NCBI GenBank assembly: GCA_951813625.1
Contig: CATOTS010000012.1
Coordinates: 95,210-159,209 of the forward strand
DNA: 64,000 nt
Source: an uncultured Caldilineaceae bacterium
GTDB taxonomy: Bacteria > Chloroflexota > Anaerolineae > Caldilineales > Caldilineaceae
Direction: 5' to 3'
The translations under genes were made by a program, and so were the position numbers. Of the stretch, positions 19,379-30,005 are shown one piece after another. The first letter of the stretch is position 1, and each line of letters begins with the position of its first letter. A model generated the notes under the pieces. That model searched no databases. It was given only the letters and a program-made list of their open reading frames with translations, and was not told where the DNA came from.

Positions 19379-19410
19379 GAAAAGGGACCGCCACAACCGT
19401 ACGGTCCCCC
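19379..19410 (-). terminator. Intrinsic terminator (minus)
   Basis: gggaccg-N11-cggtccc, minus-strand TTTTC tail, downstream of 19495-20502. Confidence 0.65.
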
Positions 19411-19494
19411 TTGCCACCGTGCTGGAATTCCGGCAGGACGTGTGGTGGCTTACTCTCGTTTGTCAGGCGGCGACGCAAAGCGTCCCCAGGGCGC

Positions 19495-20502
19495 TTAGGC
19501 CCTATTCAGTCTGGTTACCCTGCCCCCAATGAGCCATTCGGCCACATACAGGTTACCGCTGGCGTCCGCAGCCAAACCGTGAGGGCTGTTGAACTTGCCC
19601 GTCTCCAGGTGGCTCGTGCGTACTGACTGCCCCGATTCGTTCACATTGTTGGGCCAGCCCTCAACATCGCACACCTGCTTGTTGTCGCCGAGGTACGTGA
19701 GCAGTTCATCGTTTATATCGGTGACCACGAGGCGGGCGCGAAGCTCGGCAATGATCATCAGATCGCCATGTGTCGCGAAACAACTGGGCGTGTTCAGAAA
19801 ACCGTCACCAAACATCCGCTTGAATCCACCCTCCATGTCGTAGACCTGTACGCGGTCGTTGGCCCTGTCCGCCACGTAGAGCTCCGGCTCGGACTTGCGA
19901 TAATCAAAGAAGATGCCGTGCGGGCAGTTGTAGGCCCCCGCCCCTTCCTCGCCGTTGATGCTGCTGACATGCTCGCCATCCTTCGTGAACCTGTGGACAT
20001 GGTACGCGCCGTACCCATCGCCCACCCAGATGTCGCCGTTGCCACCAAAGCGCTCCTCGTTCACCGCGACGGTTGTGGGGGAGTAGCGTTTGTCTTTGTA
20101 CATGGGAAGGGGAGGCGTCTCCAGCCTCATGACCACTTCACCGTCCAATGTCGTCTTGAATACCTGACCGGGCCCTTCGCCCACGCCCGGAGGGTTCTGG
20201 TAGCCGTGAAGATAGTGATTCTTGGATCCGTGGTCCACAATCCACAGATACTCGACTCCGTCCTCGTTGATGAGGGTGATCCCATGCGCCTCGGCAAAGT
20301 CGCCGCGCCACGAGGAAATCAGGTTGCCGTCCCCGTCGAAGGTCATCACTTCCGGATCGCCGGGGTGGCTGGTCATAACGTTTCCCGATTCCGTGACAAC
20401 GATGCCCGGATGCGCCCATCCCTTGCGTGAGCTTTCACTTTCGGGAAGCTTGGCCCAATTGTCGTTCCAGTTGTATGAATGCCCTTCGCTGCCTACCCGC
20501 AT
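19495..20502 (-). CDS. NHL-repeat/six-bladed beta-propeller protein
   Basis: GKFNSPHGLAADASGNLYVAEWLIGGRVTRL; PHGIFFDYRKSEPELYVADRANDRVQVYDMEGGFKRMFG. Confidence 0.85.
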   Translation of the reverse strand: MRVGSEGHSYNWNDNWAKLPESESSRKGWAHPGIVVTESGNVMTSHPGDPEVMTFDGDGNLISSWRGDFAEAHGITLINEDGVEYLWIVDHGSKNHYLHGYQNPPGVGEGPGQVFKTTLDGEVVMRLETPPLPMYKDKRYSPTTVAVNEERFGGNGDIWVGDGYGAYHVHRFTKDGEHVSSINGEEGAGAYNCPHGIFFDYRKSEPELYVADRANDRVQVYDMEGGFKRMFGDGFLNTPSCFATHGDLMIIAELRARLVVTDINDELLTYLGDNKQVCDVEGWPNNVNESGQSVRTSHLETGKFNSPHGLAADASGNLYVAEWLIGGRVTRLNRA

Positions 20503-20724
20503 GACATTACCTCCTGCGCCTGTCAATGTAGTTGAAATTCAAGGGCAGCTGTTTTAGCGTCTGCCTGCGCTTGAAGCGCGCGTGCCGTTCCCGAACATGC
20601 AGGGAGAAGCTTTGCGGCACGAGTGATCACACGCGGGGCGAGGAACGGTGTGGGTGTGATGCCGCACCCACATCCCCTGATTCTCTAAGTACGTGCTGCC
20701 CGGGAACGAACCAGCGCGTTCTGT

Positions 20725-21876
20725 TTAAGGTTTCAGGAGGATCTTGGTGTACCCTTCGATGCGCTTGTCAAACTTGTCATAGGCGTCGGCCGCGTCGTCC
20801 AGCGGCACCTCGTGGGACACAACGAAGCTGGGAGTGGCCTTGCCGGATATGATGAGGTCGCGCAAGTAGGCGTTGTACTGCTTCACGTTGCATTGACCCG
20901 TCCCCAGCTTCAGACCCTTCTCAAAAAGCTTCCCGAAGTTGATGGCCAGAGAGCCCCTCTTGGCGCCCTCGTCCACTCCACCGGGGTCCGATGGCACATA
21001 CAAGCCCGGAATGCCCATGATCCCTGTGGGATTGATCAGGTCGATCATCTGATTTAGGACCACGTTGGGAATCTCGGTCTGCTCGCCTCCGGCGGCGGAC
21101 GATCCTTGCGCAGCGGCCTGATAGCCCACAGCGTCGACCGTCTTGTCCACACCGTCGCCCCCGCGCATGTCCCTGATCTGCTCCACCGGATCACCGTCAT
21201 CGAAATTGATGGGAATACCGCCAATCTCGCTGGCCTTGTCCAGCCGCTCCTGCACGTGATCGATGGTATAGACCTCCGCCGCCCCTCTGATGATGCAGCT
21301 ATAGGTGGCCATCAGACCGACCGGTCCCGCGCCCCACACGGCGACGCTCTCGCCGGGACTCACGTCGGCAAGCTCAGTGCCGTGATAACCCGTGGGGAAT
21401 ATGTCCGCCAGAAGAGAGAAATCCCACTCGAATGCATCCCCGGACGGTAGAGGCAGACAGTTGAAGTCCGCGTAAGGCACCTGAATGTACTCGGCTTGCC
21501 CGCCGCGCCATGGTCCCATTGCCACGTATCCATACGCGCCGCCGGCAAATCCTGGGTTGACCGTGAGACAGAAACCCGTAAACCCCCGCTGGCAGTTCTT
21601 GCAGAAGCCGCAGCCGACGTTGAACGGCATCACGACCCTGTCGCCTACGGACAAGGTTTTCACAGCGGACCCGATATCTTCGACTATACCCATGTTCTCG
21701 TGTCCGAAGACTATGCCCGGTTCGGCCGCAGTCCGACCCTCATACATGTGCAGGTCGGAGCCGCAGATGCAACTCGAAGTAATCTTGACGATTACGTCAT
21801 TCGGATGCATTATCTCGGGATCGGGGACTTCCTCTACGGCAACGCTGAACGGACCCTGATACACGACGGCTCTCAT
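20725..21876 (-). CDS. Zinc-dependent alcohol dehydrogenase (MDR; formaldehyde-dehydrogenase-like)
   Basis: MRAVVYQGPFSVAVEEVPDPEI..CICGSDLHMYEGR..GHENMGIVEDIG..CGFCKNC; VAVWGAGPVGLMA. Confidence 0.92.
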   Translation of the reverse strand: MRAVVYQGPFSVAVEEVPDPEIMHPNDVIVKITSSCICGSDLHMYEGRTAAEPGIVFGHENMGIVEDIGSAVKTLSVGDRVVMPFNVGCGFCKNCQRGFTGFCLTVNPGFAGGAYGYVAMGPWRGGQAEYIQVPYADFNCLPLPSGDAFEWDFSLLADIFPTGYHGTELADVSPGESVAVWGAGPVGLMATYSCIIRGAAEVYTIDHVQERLDKASEIGGIPINFDDGDPVEQIRDMRGGDGVDKTVDAVGYQAAAQGSSAAGGEQTEIPNVVLNQMIDLINPTGIMGIPGLYVPSDPGGVDEGAKRGSLAINFGKLFEKGLKLGTGQCNVKQYNAYLRDLIISGKATPSFVVSHEVPLDDAADAYDKFDKRIEGYTKILLKP

Positions 21877-22005
21877 AGTGACCTCCCCTTTGCCCTCTTG
21901 GATTGCTAAACCTAAGCGGTCAATCTCTTTCATCGCCGAGTGTATCAGGCTAGGGCAGTCATGTCAAAACCCGAATTCAGCTAAGGAGTAGGGTTTAGAG
22001 GTCTG

Positions 22006-22260
22006 GTGAATGCGTGTGATGTCTCGACTATCCCTCAGGACAAAGACAATCCGCATCCTGCACCCTTTCCTGTAGAGCTCGCCCAGTGGGTAATCGGTTC
22101 TACGACCGCACAGATTGTACTTGATCCGTTTATTGGCTCAGGGACAACAGGAATGGCGACAGAATTGGAACGGCAGCAGTGGACCGAGATGGACATATCG
22201 AAGGACTGCTGCACCCTTGCCCGTGATCGCATCGACAAGGTGAGGAGAATGATCCGGTGA
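22006..22260 (+). pseudogene. Truncated site-specific DNA methyltransferase, C-terminal fragment
   Basis: DNPHPAPFPVELAQWVIGSTTAQIVLDPFIGSGTTGMATELERQQWTEMDISKDCCTLARDRI: HPAPFP and DPFxGSGTT motifs, upstream catalytic domain missing. Confidence 0.75.
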
Positions 22261-22343
22261 CACAGTTTCCATCCAGACCGCCTCGCACGCGCAAAGAACT
22301 GTTTGAGCGAGTCCGGGCCGTGATAGCACACGGCCCGTAAGTT

Positions 22344-22607
22344 ATGCCGGAGGAATCACGCTACAACGGCTCAGGCGCGCCCGGCGTGTTCCTGGAAGAT
22401 TTGCTGGGGGCAACAGCAGGCGGGCACGACATACCCGATGCCGTAGGGTGGGAACTGAAGTGGCATTCCGACCGCACAAGCCTTGTTACCCTGTTCCACA
22501 AGAGCCCGGACGGGCCAGAAGCCATTCTGCGCTTCATAGTGCGCCGATACGAGCGCAAGGACGTCCAGGGGCGCTCAATTCCGACATACCATCCGGGGGC
22601 GTTCTGA
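22344..22607 (+). pseudogene. MvaI/BcnI-like type II restriction endonuclease, N-terminal fragment
   Basis: MPEESRYNGSGAPGVFLEDLLGATAGGHDIPDAVGWELKWHSDRTSLVTLFHKSPDG; stops at 87 aa, much shorter than expected for the family. Confidence 0.65.
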
Positions 22608-22775
22608 CCGCTTCAGAGTCGATACAACAAATGGGGAACCTTATCGTCTGCAAAACACAGACAGATCTAACCACAACACACCCAGATCATATGTGCTGAA
22701 TCGGCAACATTGGCGATCACAAGATAGGAAGATGTCCAATAACTGCAGGTTCCCCGTATCGCAGCCCCAGACGCG

Positions 22776-22802
22776 AAAAAGCCGACCGATTTCCCGGTCG
22801 GC
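22776..22802 (-). terminator. Intrinsic terminator (minus) for catalase
   Basis: Minus strand GCCGACCG-GGAAAT-CGGTCGGC-TTTTT. Confidence 0.85.
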
Positions 22803-22893
22803 TCTGTACGCGGCGGTGAATGAAAATCAGGCCTATTCGTACGTGTACCTTCTCCCCCTGGCGTATGACCTCATTGCATACGTTGCTGGGAGG

Positions 22894-24456
22894 TCAGTCG
22901 GCGGCTTTGGCCAGCGACGCTTCCGGCGTTGCCAGTTCCGAATATGCTTCTGCGCTGGTCTTCACTATTAGGTCAGCCAGAGACAGATCCGCGAGGGTGG
23001 CAACCCGCTCAGAGACATGGGTAAGGTTCAGCTTCCCGGCCACGCCGCAAGCATAGTCCGGATCGGCCTTATAAAAATGAACAAGCTGCCGCGTCTGGAT
23101 ACGTTCAGGCACGCCATCCATCGCTTCGGCGATATTTCTGAACAACTGCTCTTTCTGGTCGCTGTTCATCAGGCGGAATAGATTGCCGGGCTGCGTATAG
23201 TCGTCATTGCCGACGCGATGGTCGTAGCGGTCAGCATCGCCGGATACCTTGAGCGGCGGCTCAAGACTGCGGGAATCTTCGACCGGCCCTCCCATGCTAT
23301 TAGGCTCATAGTTGACCGCACCGCCGAAGTTGCCGTCAGAACGCAGGTTACCGTCGCGGTGATAAGTGTGAACCGGGCACTGAGGCTGGTTGGCTGGAAG
23401 GGCGGTATAGTTGACACCGATGCGGTAGCGGTGGGCGTCTGCGTAGGACATTATCCGCGCCTGGAGCATTTTGTCTGGCGAGAAGCCGATGCCGGGAACG
23501 ATGTTGGAGGGTTCAAACGCGGCCTGCTCGATGTCGGCAAAATAGTTTTCGGGGTTGCGATTGAGTTCCATGATGCCGACTTCTATCAGCGGATAGTCGC
23601 CATGGGGCCAGACCTTGGTCAGATCGAAGGGGTTGATGCGGTAGGTCTCAGCATCCTCTTCCGGCATCACTTGGACGCAGACGCGCCATTGCGGATAATC
23701 TCCTCGTTCGATGGCGTCGAAGAGATCACGCTGCGAGCTTTCTCGGTCCTGCCCGACAATCTCGGCCGCCTGGGCATTGGTCCATGTCTTGATGCCCTGC
23801 ATCGTCTTGAAGTGGAACTTGATCCAGAAGCGTTCATTGTCTGCATTGATAAAGCTGTAGGTATGGCTGCTGTAGCCGTTGACAAAGCGATACCCCTGGG
23901 GCAGACCGCGATCACTCATCAGGATGGTGACCTGGTGCAGGCTCTCGGGAGAGAGTGACCAGAAGTCCCACATAGCTGTGCTGGAGCGCATGTTTGTCTT
24001 GGGGTCGCGCTTCTGGGTATGGATGAAGTCGCCGAATTTGTAGGGATCGCGAACGAAGAAGACCGGGGTGTTGTTGCCGACCATATCCCAGTTTCCTTCT
24101 TCCGTGTAGAACTTGACAGCAAATCCGCGCACGTCGCGCTCAGCGTCTGCCGCGCCGCGTTCCCCTGCGACGGTCGAGAAGCGGAGCAGACAGTCGGTCT
24201 GCTTACCAACTTCAGAAAATATCCCGGCTTTGGTGTAGCGCGTGACATCATTTGTAACGGTGAAGGTTCCGTAGGCTCCCGAACCCTTGGCATGCACGAC
24301 CCGCTCCGGGACGCGTTCGCGGTTAAAGGTGGCCATCTTCTCCAGGAGTTGATAATCCTGCATTAGAAGTGGACCTCGCGGGCCGGCGGTCAATGAGTTC
24401 TGATTGTCTCCAATTGGCGCTCCATGAGCGGTTGTCAACTGTTTGCGTTCAGCCAT
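22894..24456 (-). CDS. katA: Heme catalase (clade 3-like)
   Basis: [119 protein letters not shown]. Confidence 0.97.
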   Translation of the reverse strand: MAERKQLTTAHGAPIGDNQNSLTAGPRGPLLMQDYQLLEKMATFNRERVPERVVHAKGSGAYGTFTVTNDVTRYTKAGIFSEVGKQTDCLLRFSTVAGERGAADAERDVRGFAVKFYTEEGNWDMVGNNTPVFFVRDPYKFGDFIHTQKRDPKTNMRSSTAMWDFWSLSPESLHQVTILMSDRGLPQGYRFVNGYSSHTYSFINADNERFWIKFHFKTMQGIKTWTNAQAAEIVGQDRESSQRDLFDAIERGDYPQWRVCVQVMPEEDAETYRINPFDLTKVWPHGDYPLIEVGIMELNRNPENYFADIEQAAFEPSNIVPGIGFSPDKMLQARIMSYADAHRYRIGVNYTALPANQPQCPVHTYHRDGNLRSDGNFGGAVNYEPNSMGGPVEDSRSLEPPLKVSGDADRYDHRVGNDDYTQPGNLFRLMNSDQKEQLFRNIAEAMDGVPERIQTRQLVHFYKADPDYACGVAGKLNLTHVSERVATLADLSLADLIVKTSAEAYSELATPEASLAKAAD

Positions 24457-24568
24457 CTTTATCGCCTTTCATGTGTATGAAGAGCCTCTTCCTAATTCAA
24501 AAATTATACCGAGGTTGAACTATCTTGTCCAAAAAGGTTAGTTTGGGGATGTCCCTGAAAACGGACGA

Positions 24569-25204
24569 TTACCACAGCGTAATCACCCGCTCCTCCCCGT
24601 CTTTGAGCGCTTGGCGATTGCGGCTCAGAGAAATAGTTACAGCCAGGTAGGCAATGAGGCCAAATATTACATAGGGCCAGGGGGTCAGACCGGCAATCGA
24701 GAAAACGAGCGCGCATCCCAACGAAGTCACGCTCACGCTGTAGGTCCCGATCGAGGCCATGCGGCTCCACCAGATCAGCAGCAGCCCGACCAGACAGACG
24801 ACCGCGCCGATAAGCGGCGAAATCGCTACGATTGTCGCTGCGGTCGTGATCCCGCCGGCGCCGCCCTTGAAGCCCAGAAAGAGCGACCAGTTGTGGCCCA
24901 CGACCGCGCCTGCGCCGGCCAGCGAAGCGGCCGCAGCAGTTGCGATCTCACCCGTGCCGGGGAGGAAGGCGGTCGCGCCGTAGCGGATCAGCAGGACAGC
25001 CGCCGCGCCCTTCAGCGCATCCCCCAACAACGTAGGGATCGCGGCCTTCAGACCGGCTGCGCGCCATGCGTTCGTCGCGCCGGTGCGCCCGCTGCCGACT
25101 TGCCGGATGTCGACGCCGTAGATGGCGGTGGCAAGGACGCCAACCGGCACCGAACCGAGCAGATAGCCGAGCAGCGCGCCGGCGACAATCAGAATCCAGT
25201 CCAT
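24569..25204 (-). CDS. plsY: Glycerol-3-phosphate acyltransferase PlsY
   Basis: LLGYLLGSVPVGVLATAIYGVDIRQVGSGRTGATNAWR; GHNWSLFLGFKGGAGGITT. Confidence 0.93.
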   Translation of the reverse strand: MDWILIVAGALLGYLLGSVPVGVLATAIYGVDIRQVGSGRTGATNAWRAAGLKAAIPTLLGDALKGAAAVLLIRYGATAFLPGTGEIATAAAASLAGAGAVVGHNWSLFLGFKGGAGGITTAATIVAISPLIGAVVCLVGLLLIWWSRMASIGTYSVSVTSLGCALVFSIAGLTPWPYVIFGLIAYLAVTISLSRNRQALKDGEERVITLW

Positions 25205-25319
25205 TGAAGATTAGCAGTCAGTGTCAGCGCTGCGGCGAGCGCGGCCTGATGCGGAAACCTTTTCGAGAGCACCTTCGTATCGTTGGGGCAAGGTGTCTCG
25301 TGCAGGCATTGGGCGAACG

Positions 25320-25760
25320 CTAAAAGAATTCTGACTCTTCTTGCTGCTCAGAGTCTGGCAAGAGCAATGGCTCTGTGGTGTCAGTGGTGAGGTCCAGCGG
25401 CTCTTCGGCGTTATCCCCGCGCATGTGCAGTTCGCCTTCGAGCGTTGCGCCTTCGTCGAGCAGGAAGCTATTGACGTAGAGGGCGCCGCGCACGAAACAT
25501 CCGGCCAGCAGCTCGACGCGGTCGGCGCGGATGACGCCGTCGAAGTAGCCGCGAATGCTGACGTTGCGCGCGCGGATTTCGCAGTTGACGCGCGCTGCTT
25601 CGGTCAAGATCACGTTGGCCAGCGTCTCCAGCAGGCCGCTTTCTACAACGCCGTCAACGCGGATGCTGCTGTCGCTGCGAAGTGCGCCGGTGTAGGTTGC
25701 TCTTGGGCCGATGATAACTTCGATGGCGTCCGGTTGCGGACGTTCGTTGCGTCGAAACAA
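25320..25760 (-). CDS. Polymer-forming cytoskeletal protein (bactofilin)
   Basis: IGPRATYTGALRSDSSIRVDGVVESGLLETLANVILTEAARVNCEIRARNVSIRGYFDGVIRADRVELLAGCFVRGALYVNSFLLDEGATLEGELHM. Confidence 0.9.
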   Translation of the reverse strand: MFRRNERPQPDAIEVIIGPRATYTGALRSDSSIRVDGVVESGLLETLANVILTEAARVNCEIRARNVSIRGYFDGVIRADRVELLAGCFVRGALYVNSFLLDEGATLEGELHMRGDNAEEPLDLTTDTTEPLLLPDSEQQEESEFF

Positions 25761-26077
25761 TTGTTATTCCTGATCGAGAAAACGCTAAATCCCTCTGCCT
25801 GCAAAAGGAAAGCGAGGCGGTGCCAATTTCTACTTTTCAGCAGGCCAAATACAGGGGCAAGGCCTCTATCCCACTGCGCGCAGTCTAGCACAAAGGAAGG
25901 AACTGGGCAACATCGATTTTGAAATCTTGATAGGGGCGCGTCCTGCTATGATCTTGCGTCTCCGACGAGTCTTAGTCGCAATTTTCAGCGGAAATGCCGG
26001 GAACCAGATCGAGGTTTCCGCAGTTTGTCTGAGTATCGAAAGGCGTCAAATCAATACAAGTGGGAGGAACGAGAAGA

Positions 26078-26494
26078 ATGAAGCGCAATCTGCTCCTTGC
26101 TTTCTGGATATTTGGGATTCTGTTCCCCATGGGCTGGTTCATACGCGTCTCGCCGCTGGGCTACCGGCTGTTCAACCAACTGTTCAGCCCCCAGTGGATG
26201 CATATCTTCATGCACGGCCTGCTCTTTGGCGTGCTCGGCGCGCTGCTGATGCATAGTCTGTACGGCAAGATGGAAGTACGGAAAGGAGCAGTGGTCGTGC
26301 TGGCCCTGGTCCTGGGCGTTGCGGTGTTGCAGGAGGGCATCCAGCTGATCAGTGAAAGGCTGCCGATTCACGCGGACAATTTCTTTGACATCGGCGTCGA
26401 TATGTCCGGCGGAATCGTGGGCGCTGCGCTGGCGCTGGGGGTGAGGAAGTTGTTCGACCGGAGGACGCGGCAACTGGTGACGATTGCGGAGTGA
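26078..26494 (+). CDS. VanZ-like integral membrane protein
   Basis: MKRNLLLAFWIFGILFPMGWFIR...MHIFMHGLLFGVLGALLMH...LQEGIQLISERLPIHADNFFDIGVDMSGGIVGAALAL; RBS gggagg upstream. Confidence 0.7.
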   Translation: MKRNLLLAFWIFGILFPMGWFIRVSPLGYRLFNQLFSPQWMHIFMHGLLFGVLGALLMHSLYGKMEVRKGAVVVLALVLGVAVLQEGIQLISERLPIHADNFFDIGVDMSGGIVGAALALGVRKLFDRRTRQLVTIAE

Positions 26495-26648
26495 GGGCGG
26501 GCGGCGGGGGTGGCAGCGGCAGTGGCTGCGGGGAAGATCCTGGTGCGAAAGGCAACTCCGTGTAAAATGCACGGAACGGTGCGGTAGAAGTGAATGAAAG
26601 GGATTCTTGTCCCTCATCGCCGCATGCGTATTTCAATGGAGCAATCCC

Positions 26649-27542
26649 ATGCCGTTGCGACTACGCTCTCTCCTCTTCACCCCAGCCGACTCGCCGCGCA
26701 AGATGGCCAAGGGAGCGACGCTTCCCGCCGACGCAATCATCGCCGACCTGGAGGACGCGGTCGCGCCCAGCCGCAAGCAGGAGGCGCGCGTCCTGCTGGT
26801 CGAGTCTCTTCGGAAGCTGCCTAAGGGTCCGGCGCTGCGCTGCATCCGCATCAATCCGGTCGGCAGCCCGTTTTGGCCGGACGATCTCCTCGAAACGTTT
26901 GCGGCAGAGCCCTGTTGCTATGTGGTCCCAAAGGTCGAATCGGCTGCGGAACTGCATCTCGTAAGCCAGCAGTTGACCGGGCTGGAGCGAGAGGCCGGGC
27001 TGCCTGTCGAAACTGTGCGGCTGCTGGCAATTGTGGAGACCGCCGCGGGGATAATGAACCTGCGCGAGATCGCCGGCGCCGGCGGCAGGCTGACGGCGCT
27101 GGCTCTGGGCGCGGAAGACTTCGCCGTCGATACCGGCGCGCAGCGCACGCCCGCGGGCTGGGAGATCCTCTATGCCCGCAGCGCGTTGGTGACCGCGGCG
27201 GCGGCCTTTGGCCTGCAGGCGATCGACACCGTCTACACCGATCTGGCCGACGATGCCGGGCTGGCGGAGGAGTGTACGGCAATGCGTAAGATGGGTTTTC
27301 GGGGCAAGCTGGCGATTCACCCGCGCCAAGTGGACGTGATCAACGCGGCGTTTACGCCAGGCCGGGCAGAGGTCGAGGCGGCGCGGCGGTTGATAGCGGT
27401 TTTCGAGGCGCACGCGCGCGCCGGTCAGGGTGTCTGCGTGCTCGACGGCAAAATGGTTGACTTGCCAATTTACCGCGCCGCGCAGGATTTGCTGGCGAGG
27501 GCGGGGGAAGCGCCGGCGGAGGCGAACGCCGACGAGGCCTGA
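26649..27542 (+). CDS. HpcH/HpaI aldolase/citrate lyase family (CoA ester lyase, CitE-like)
   Basis: MPLRLRSLLFTPADSPRKMAKGATLPADAIIADLEDAVAPSRKQEAR...IRINPVGSPFW...FRGKLAIHPRQVDVINAAFTP. Confidence 0.92.
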   Translation: MPLRLRSLLFTPADSPRKMAKGATLPADAIIADLEDAVAPSRKQEARVLLVESLRKLPKGPALRCIRINPVGSPFWPDDLLETFAAEPCCYVVPKVESAAELHLVSQQLTGLEREAGLPVETVRLLAIVETAAGIMNLREIAGAGGRLTALALGAEDFAVDTGAQRTPAGWEILYARSALVTAAAAFGLQAIDTVYTDLADDAGLAEECTAMRKMGFRGKLAIHPRQVDVINAAFTPGRAEVEAARRLIAVFEAHARAGQGVCVLDGKMVDLPIYRAAQDLLARAGEAPAEANADEA

Positions 27543-27573
27543 GAGCCGCTAACGCCCCGGACCGCGGGCTTTA

Positions 27574-28020
27574 CTACTCTCGCACAGGCCGCAGGCCCAG
27601 GTAGACGACCTTTCCGCCCAGGGTCTGCAGAATGGTGCGTGCCGGTTTCCAGGGCAAGAGCTGGTTCAACTCTGAAGGGCTGAGCGGCGTGTTGTTGTTG
27701 GCCAGAAAGACGCGGAAGCAGGCCGCGGTCAGGGAGAGGTGCTCGTTGATGTAGTCGGGGTCCTTGGTGCAGCGGCTGCGAAGGCATTCCCACAGCGCGT
27801 CGGTGCGGTGGACCTCTCCGGTTTCCGGGTCGATCCAGTCCACATCTTCGGTGTCTCTGTGGTCCTTGAATCTGTCCCGGCACTCGGTGCATAGCTGATC
27901 GCGCAGGTAGAGGCGAAAATTACGCCCGCTCTGTTCCCACCACTTGTAGTCGATGTGGAATTTCGTGTTCTCGTCTGGCCGGAACCAGGCTATTTTCCTT
28001 CTTGGCGCTGCAACTGTCAT
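27574..28020 (-). CDS. Conserved hypothetical protein with Cys pairs
   Basis: 148-aa ORF; LCTECRDRF and CLRSRC motifs; no family recognised. Confidence 0.6.
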   Translation of the reverse strand: MTVAAPRRKIAWFRPDENTKFHIDYKWWEQSGRNFRLYLRDQLCTECRDRFKDHRDTEDVDWIDPETGEVHRTDALWECLRSRCTKDPDYINEHLSLTAACFRVFLANNNTPLSPSELNQLLPWKPARTILQTLGGKVVYLGLRPVRE

Positions 28021-28078
28021 CGTAAGTCTATCCCTCCTCAAGTGCCTGCGTTGTCCACGAACCGCCGGCCTCCTGCCT

Positions 28079-29755
28079 TCATCTCACATTGAAGAAACCG
28101 TCCCCTGCGTCCTGGAAGCGGGGATTGCTGAGCAAAGTATAGAAGATCGGCCCCGGCGGACAGCGCCACAGCATATTGACCGCGCTGTAGATCGTCTTGA
28201 CATGGGCGGTGCCCTGGGGATTCAGTTTCGTAATCTCCGGCACAACCATCTCAACGATCTGCTCCAAGGTCGCCTCGTTGCGCCCGAAACTGCCGTTGAA
28301 CGCCTCCAGCCCTTCTCTGTCCTCGGATGAGACGATCAGGTGCTCGTCGTACTCACAGGCGATCTGCACTTTGTTCATTTCGAGACCGAAACGCCGGGAA
28401 CCGGCATCGACTTTGGCGATGCGGCTCCATTCCCGCCGCATGCGGCGCGGACGGTAGTCGATGACCAGCTCGTCGGGATTCTCGGCGCGTTCAAGCGTGA
28501 TCTGCGCGCTCACCGGCAGGTTGTGCGCCACCATCCATTCCTTGAGGCCGCAGACGTAACGTCCCTTATGCACGATCCAGGCGGTGTAGCGGTTGCCCCA
28601 ACGCCCGTCGACGATCGTCACCATTGAACGTTCCAACGCGCTGTGCGGGAACAGGTCACGCGTGCGGCTGCTGAGGGGCAGCGTGCCGTAGAGCCAGTGG
28701 GGAAAGATCAGCGTGAAGCTGACGCTGGGCACGACCGACGAGACGTGGGAGGCGGCGCTGCTCTCGCCCCATTCGTCATCGAGCTCCCACTCCGTCTGCA
28801 GAAGTTCCACGCTCAAGATGGCCCGGTTGTACCGGCCGATGTTGGGGGACAGGAGCGGCGGCGTGTTGAGCGCCTCCGGCGGTTCAAGCCGCGCCAGGTA
28901 CCATAGAGGAACGCCGCCGCGTCCGACCTCGTCAAATCGCTCGTCGTCGCCCAGCGCGTGGTTGACGCTGATGATCTGCATCGGCTGCGAGACATCGTCG
29001 GCTTGGAGATCGAGTTCGGGCAGCAGCTCCTCCGTGGAAAGAGGCCGGTTCTGCATTTCGAGCAACGCTTCGGCAATGTTCAGATGACCAACGTGGACCT
29101 CGGCCAGCATGTCGGCCAGCAGCCAAAAGTCGTCCATCTTGACGAACACGTCGTCGCCTTCGCCTTCCTCAAGGGCAAAAAGAAGGCTCTCTTCGATCTC
29201 ATCCTGATAGAGTGAGTGGATCTCTTCGGCGGAAAGGAGGGCTTCTTCGTCGCCCGCGGTCTGGCCGTTTGCGGCGTTCAGCCGGTGGCCGGTTTGCAGA
29301 TTGGCGGCGAACTCCCGTTCTTCGCCCGAGTCGGCGAAGCCAACGCGAATGACATCGAACGGACCGTGCTCCGGGTTCTGGCCGGCGCGGGTCTCCAGCA
29401 CATCGCCAACCAGGAAATCCATGGCCGGAAAGATGAGCGTCTGCCCCACAGAATAGTCACTTCCGGGTTGGTAGACGGTACCTTTCTTGAGCTCGGATTC
29501 CATCCGGGCCGTCTCGCGCCGTTGGTACTCCTGGATCAGGTGCAAAGCCAGCTGGCTGGTTGTCATCGGCGACTCTGCATCCAGGATCAGGCCGTGGATG
29601 AAATCCAGATCTTCATGGGAAACGCTGAACTGGTCACGCCAGAACGATGCGGTTTGGGTCCTTCGCAACAACACGTATTCCTCCTCCCAGAAAGGCAGAC
29701 GAGGCGTCTGCATCAAACTGCTATGGGTGCGGGCGCCGCCTGTGGGGAACGGCAT
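28079..29755 (-). CDS. Hypothetical protein (about 558 aa)
   Basis: Long ORF; start MPFPTGGARTHSS at 29755 fits a promoter at 29787-29815. No family recognised. Confidence 0.75.
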   Translation of the reverse strand: MPFPTGGARTHSSLMQTPRLPFWEEEYVLLRRTQTASFWRDQFSVSHEDLDFIHGLILDAESPMTTSQLALHLIQEYQRRETARMESELKKGTVYQPGSDYSVGQTLIFPAMDFLVGDVLETRAGQNPEHGPFDVIRVGFADSGEEREFAANLQTGHRLNAANGQTAGDEEALLSAEEIHSLYQDEIEESLLFALEEGEGDDVFVKMDDFWLLADMLAEVHVGHLNIAEALLEMQNRPLSTEELLPELDLQADDVSQPMQIISVNHALGDDERFDEVGRGGVPLWYLARLEPPEALNTPPLLSPNIGRYNRAILSVELLQTEWELDDEWGESSAASHVSSVVPSVSFTLIFPHWLYGTLPLSSRTRDLFPHSALERSMVTIVDGRWGNRYTAWIVHKGRYVCGLKEWMVAHNLPVSAQITLERAENPDELVIDYRPRRMRREWSRIAKVDAGSRRFGLEMNKVQIACEYDEHLIVSSEDREGLEAFNGSFGRNEATLEQIVEMVVPEITKLNPQGTAHVKTIYSAVNMLWRCPPGPIFYTLLSNPRFQDAGDGFFNVR

Positions 29756-29786
29756 CGATAAACCGAATGTCCGCAGCCAAAAATAG

Positions 29787-29815
29787 AGTATAGCGGTTTG
29801 TTTGGAAAAGCTCAA
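29787..29815 (-). promoter_or_regulatory. Sigma-70-like promoter for 28079-29755
   Basis: Minus strand TTGAGC-N17-TATACT. Confidence 0.6.
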
Positions 29816-30005
29816 GAACGCGTGAATCTGAAATGAGAGTTAGCGATCAATTGCAGGAGAATTCAATAATCCATCGCAAAGTGTAGGGATGGGAGCAGTC
29901 GCTTTCAAGAGTCTCTTGGGTCTTGTAGGCAGCGGGCGCGGCGCGGGAAGGAGGATTGTGAGGCCTGAATCAGATGTGGGGCTGCAGAGGGAATGTGTGT
30001 ATGCG

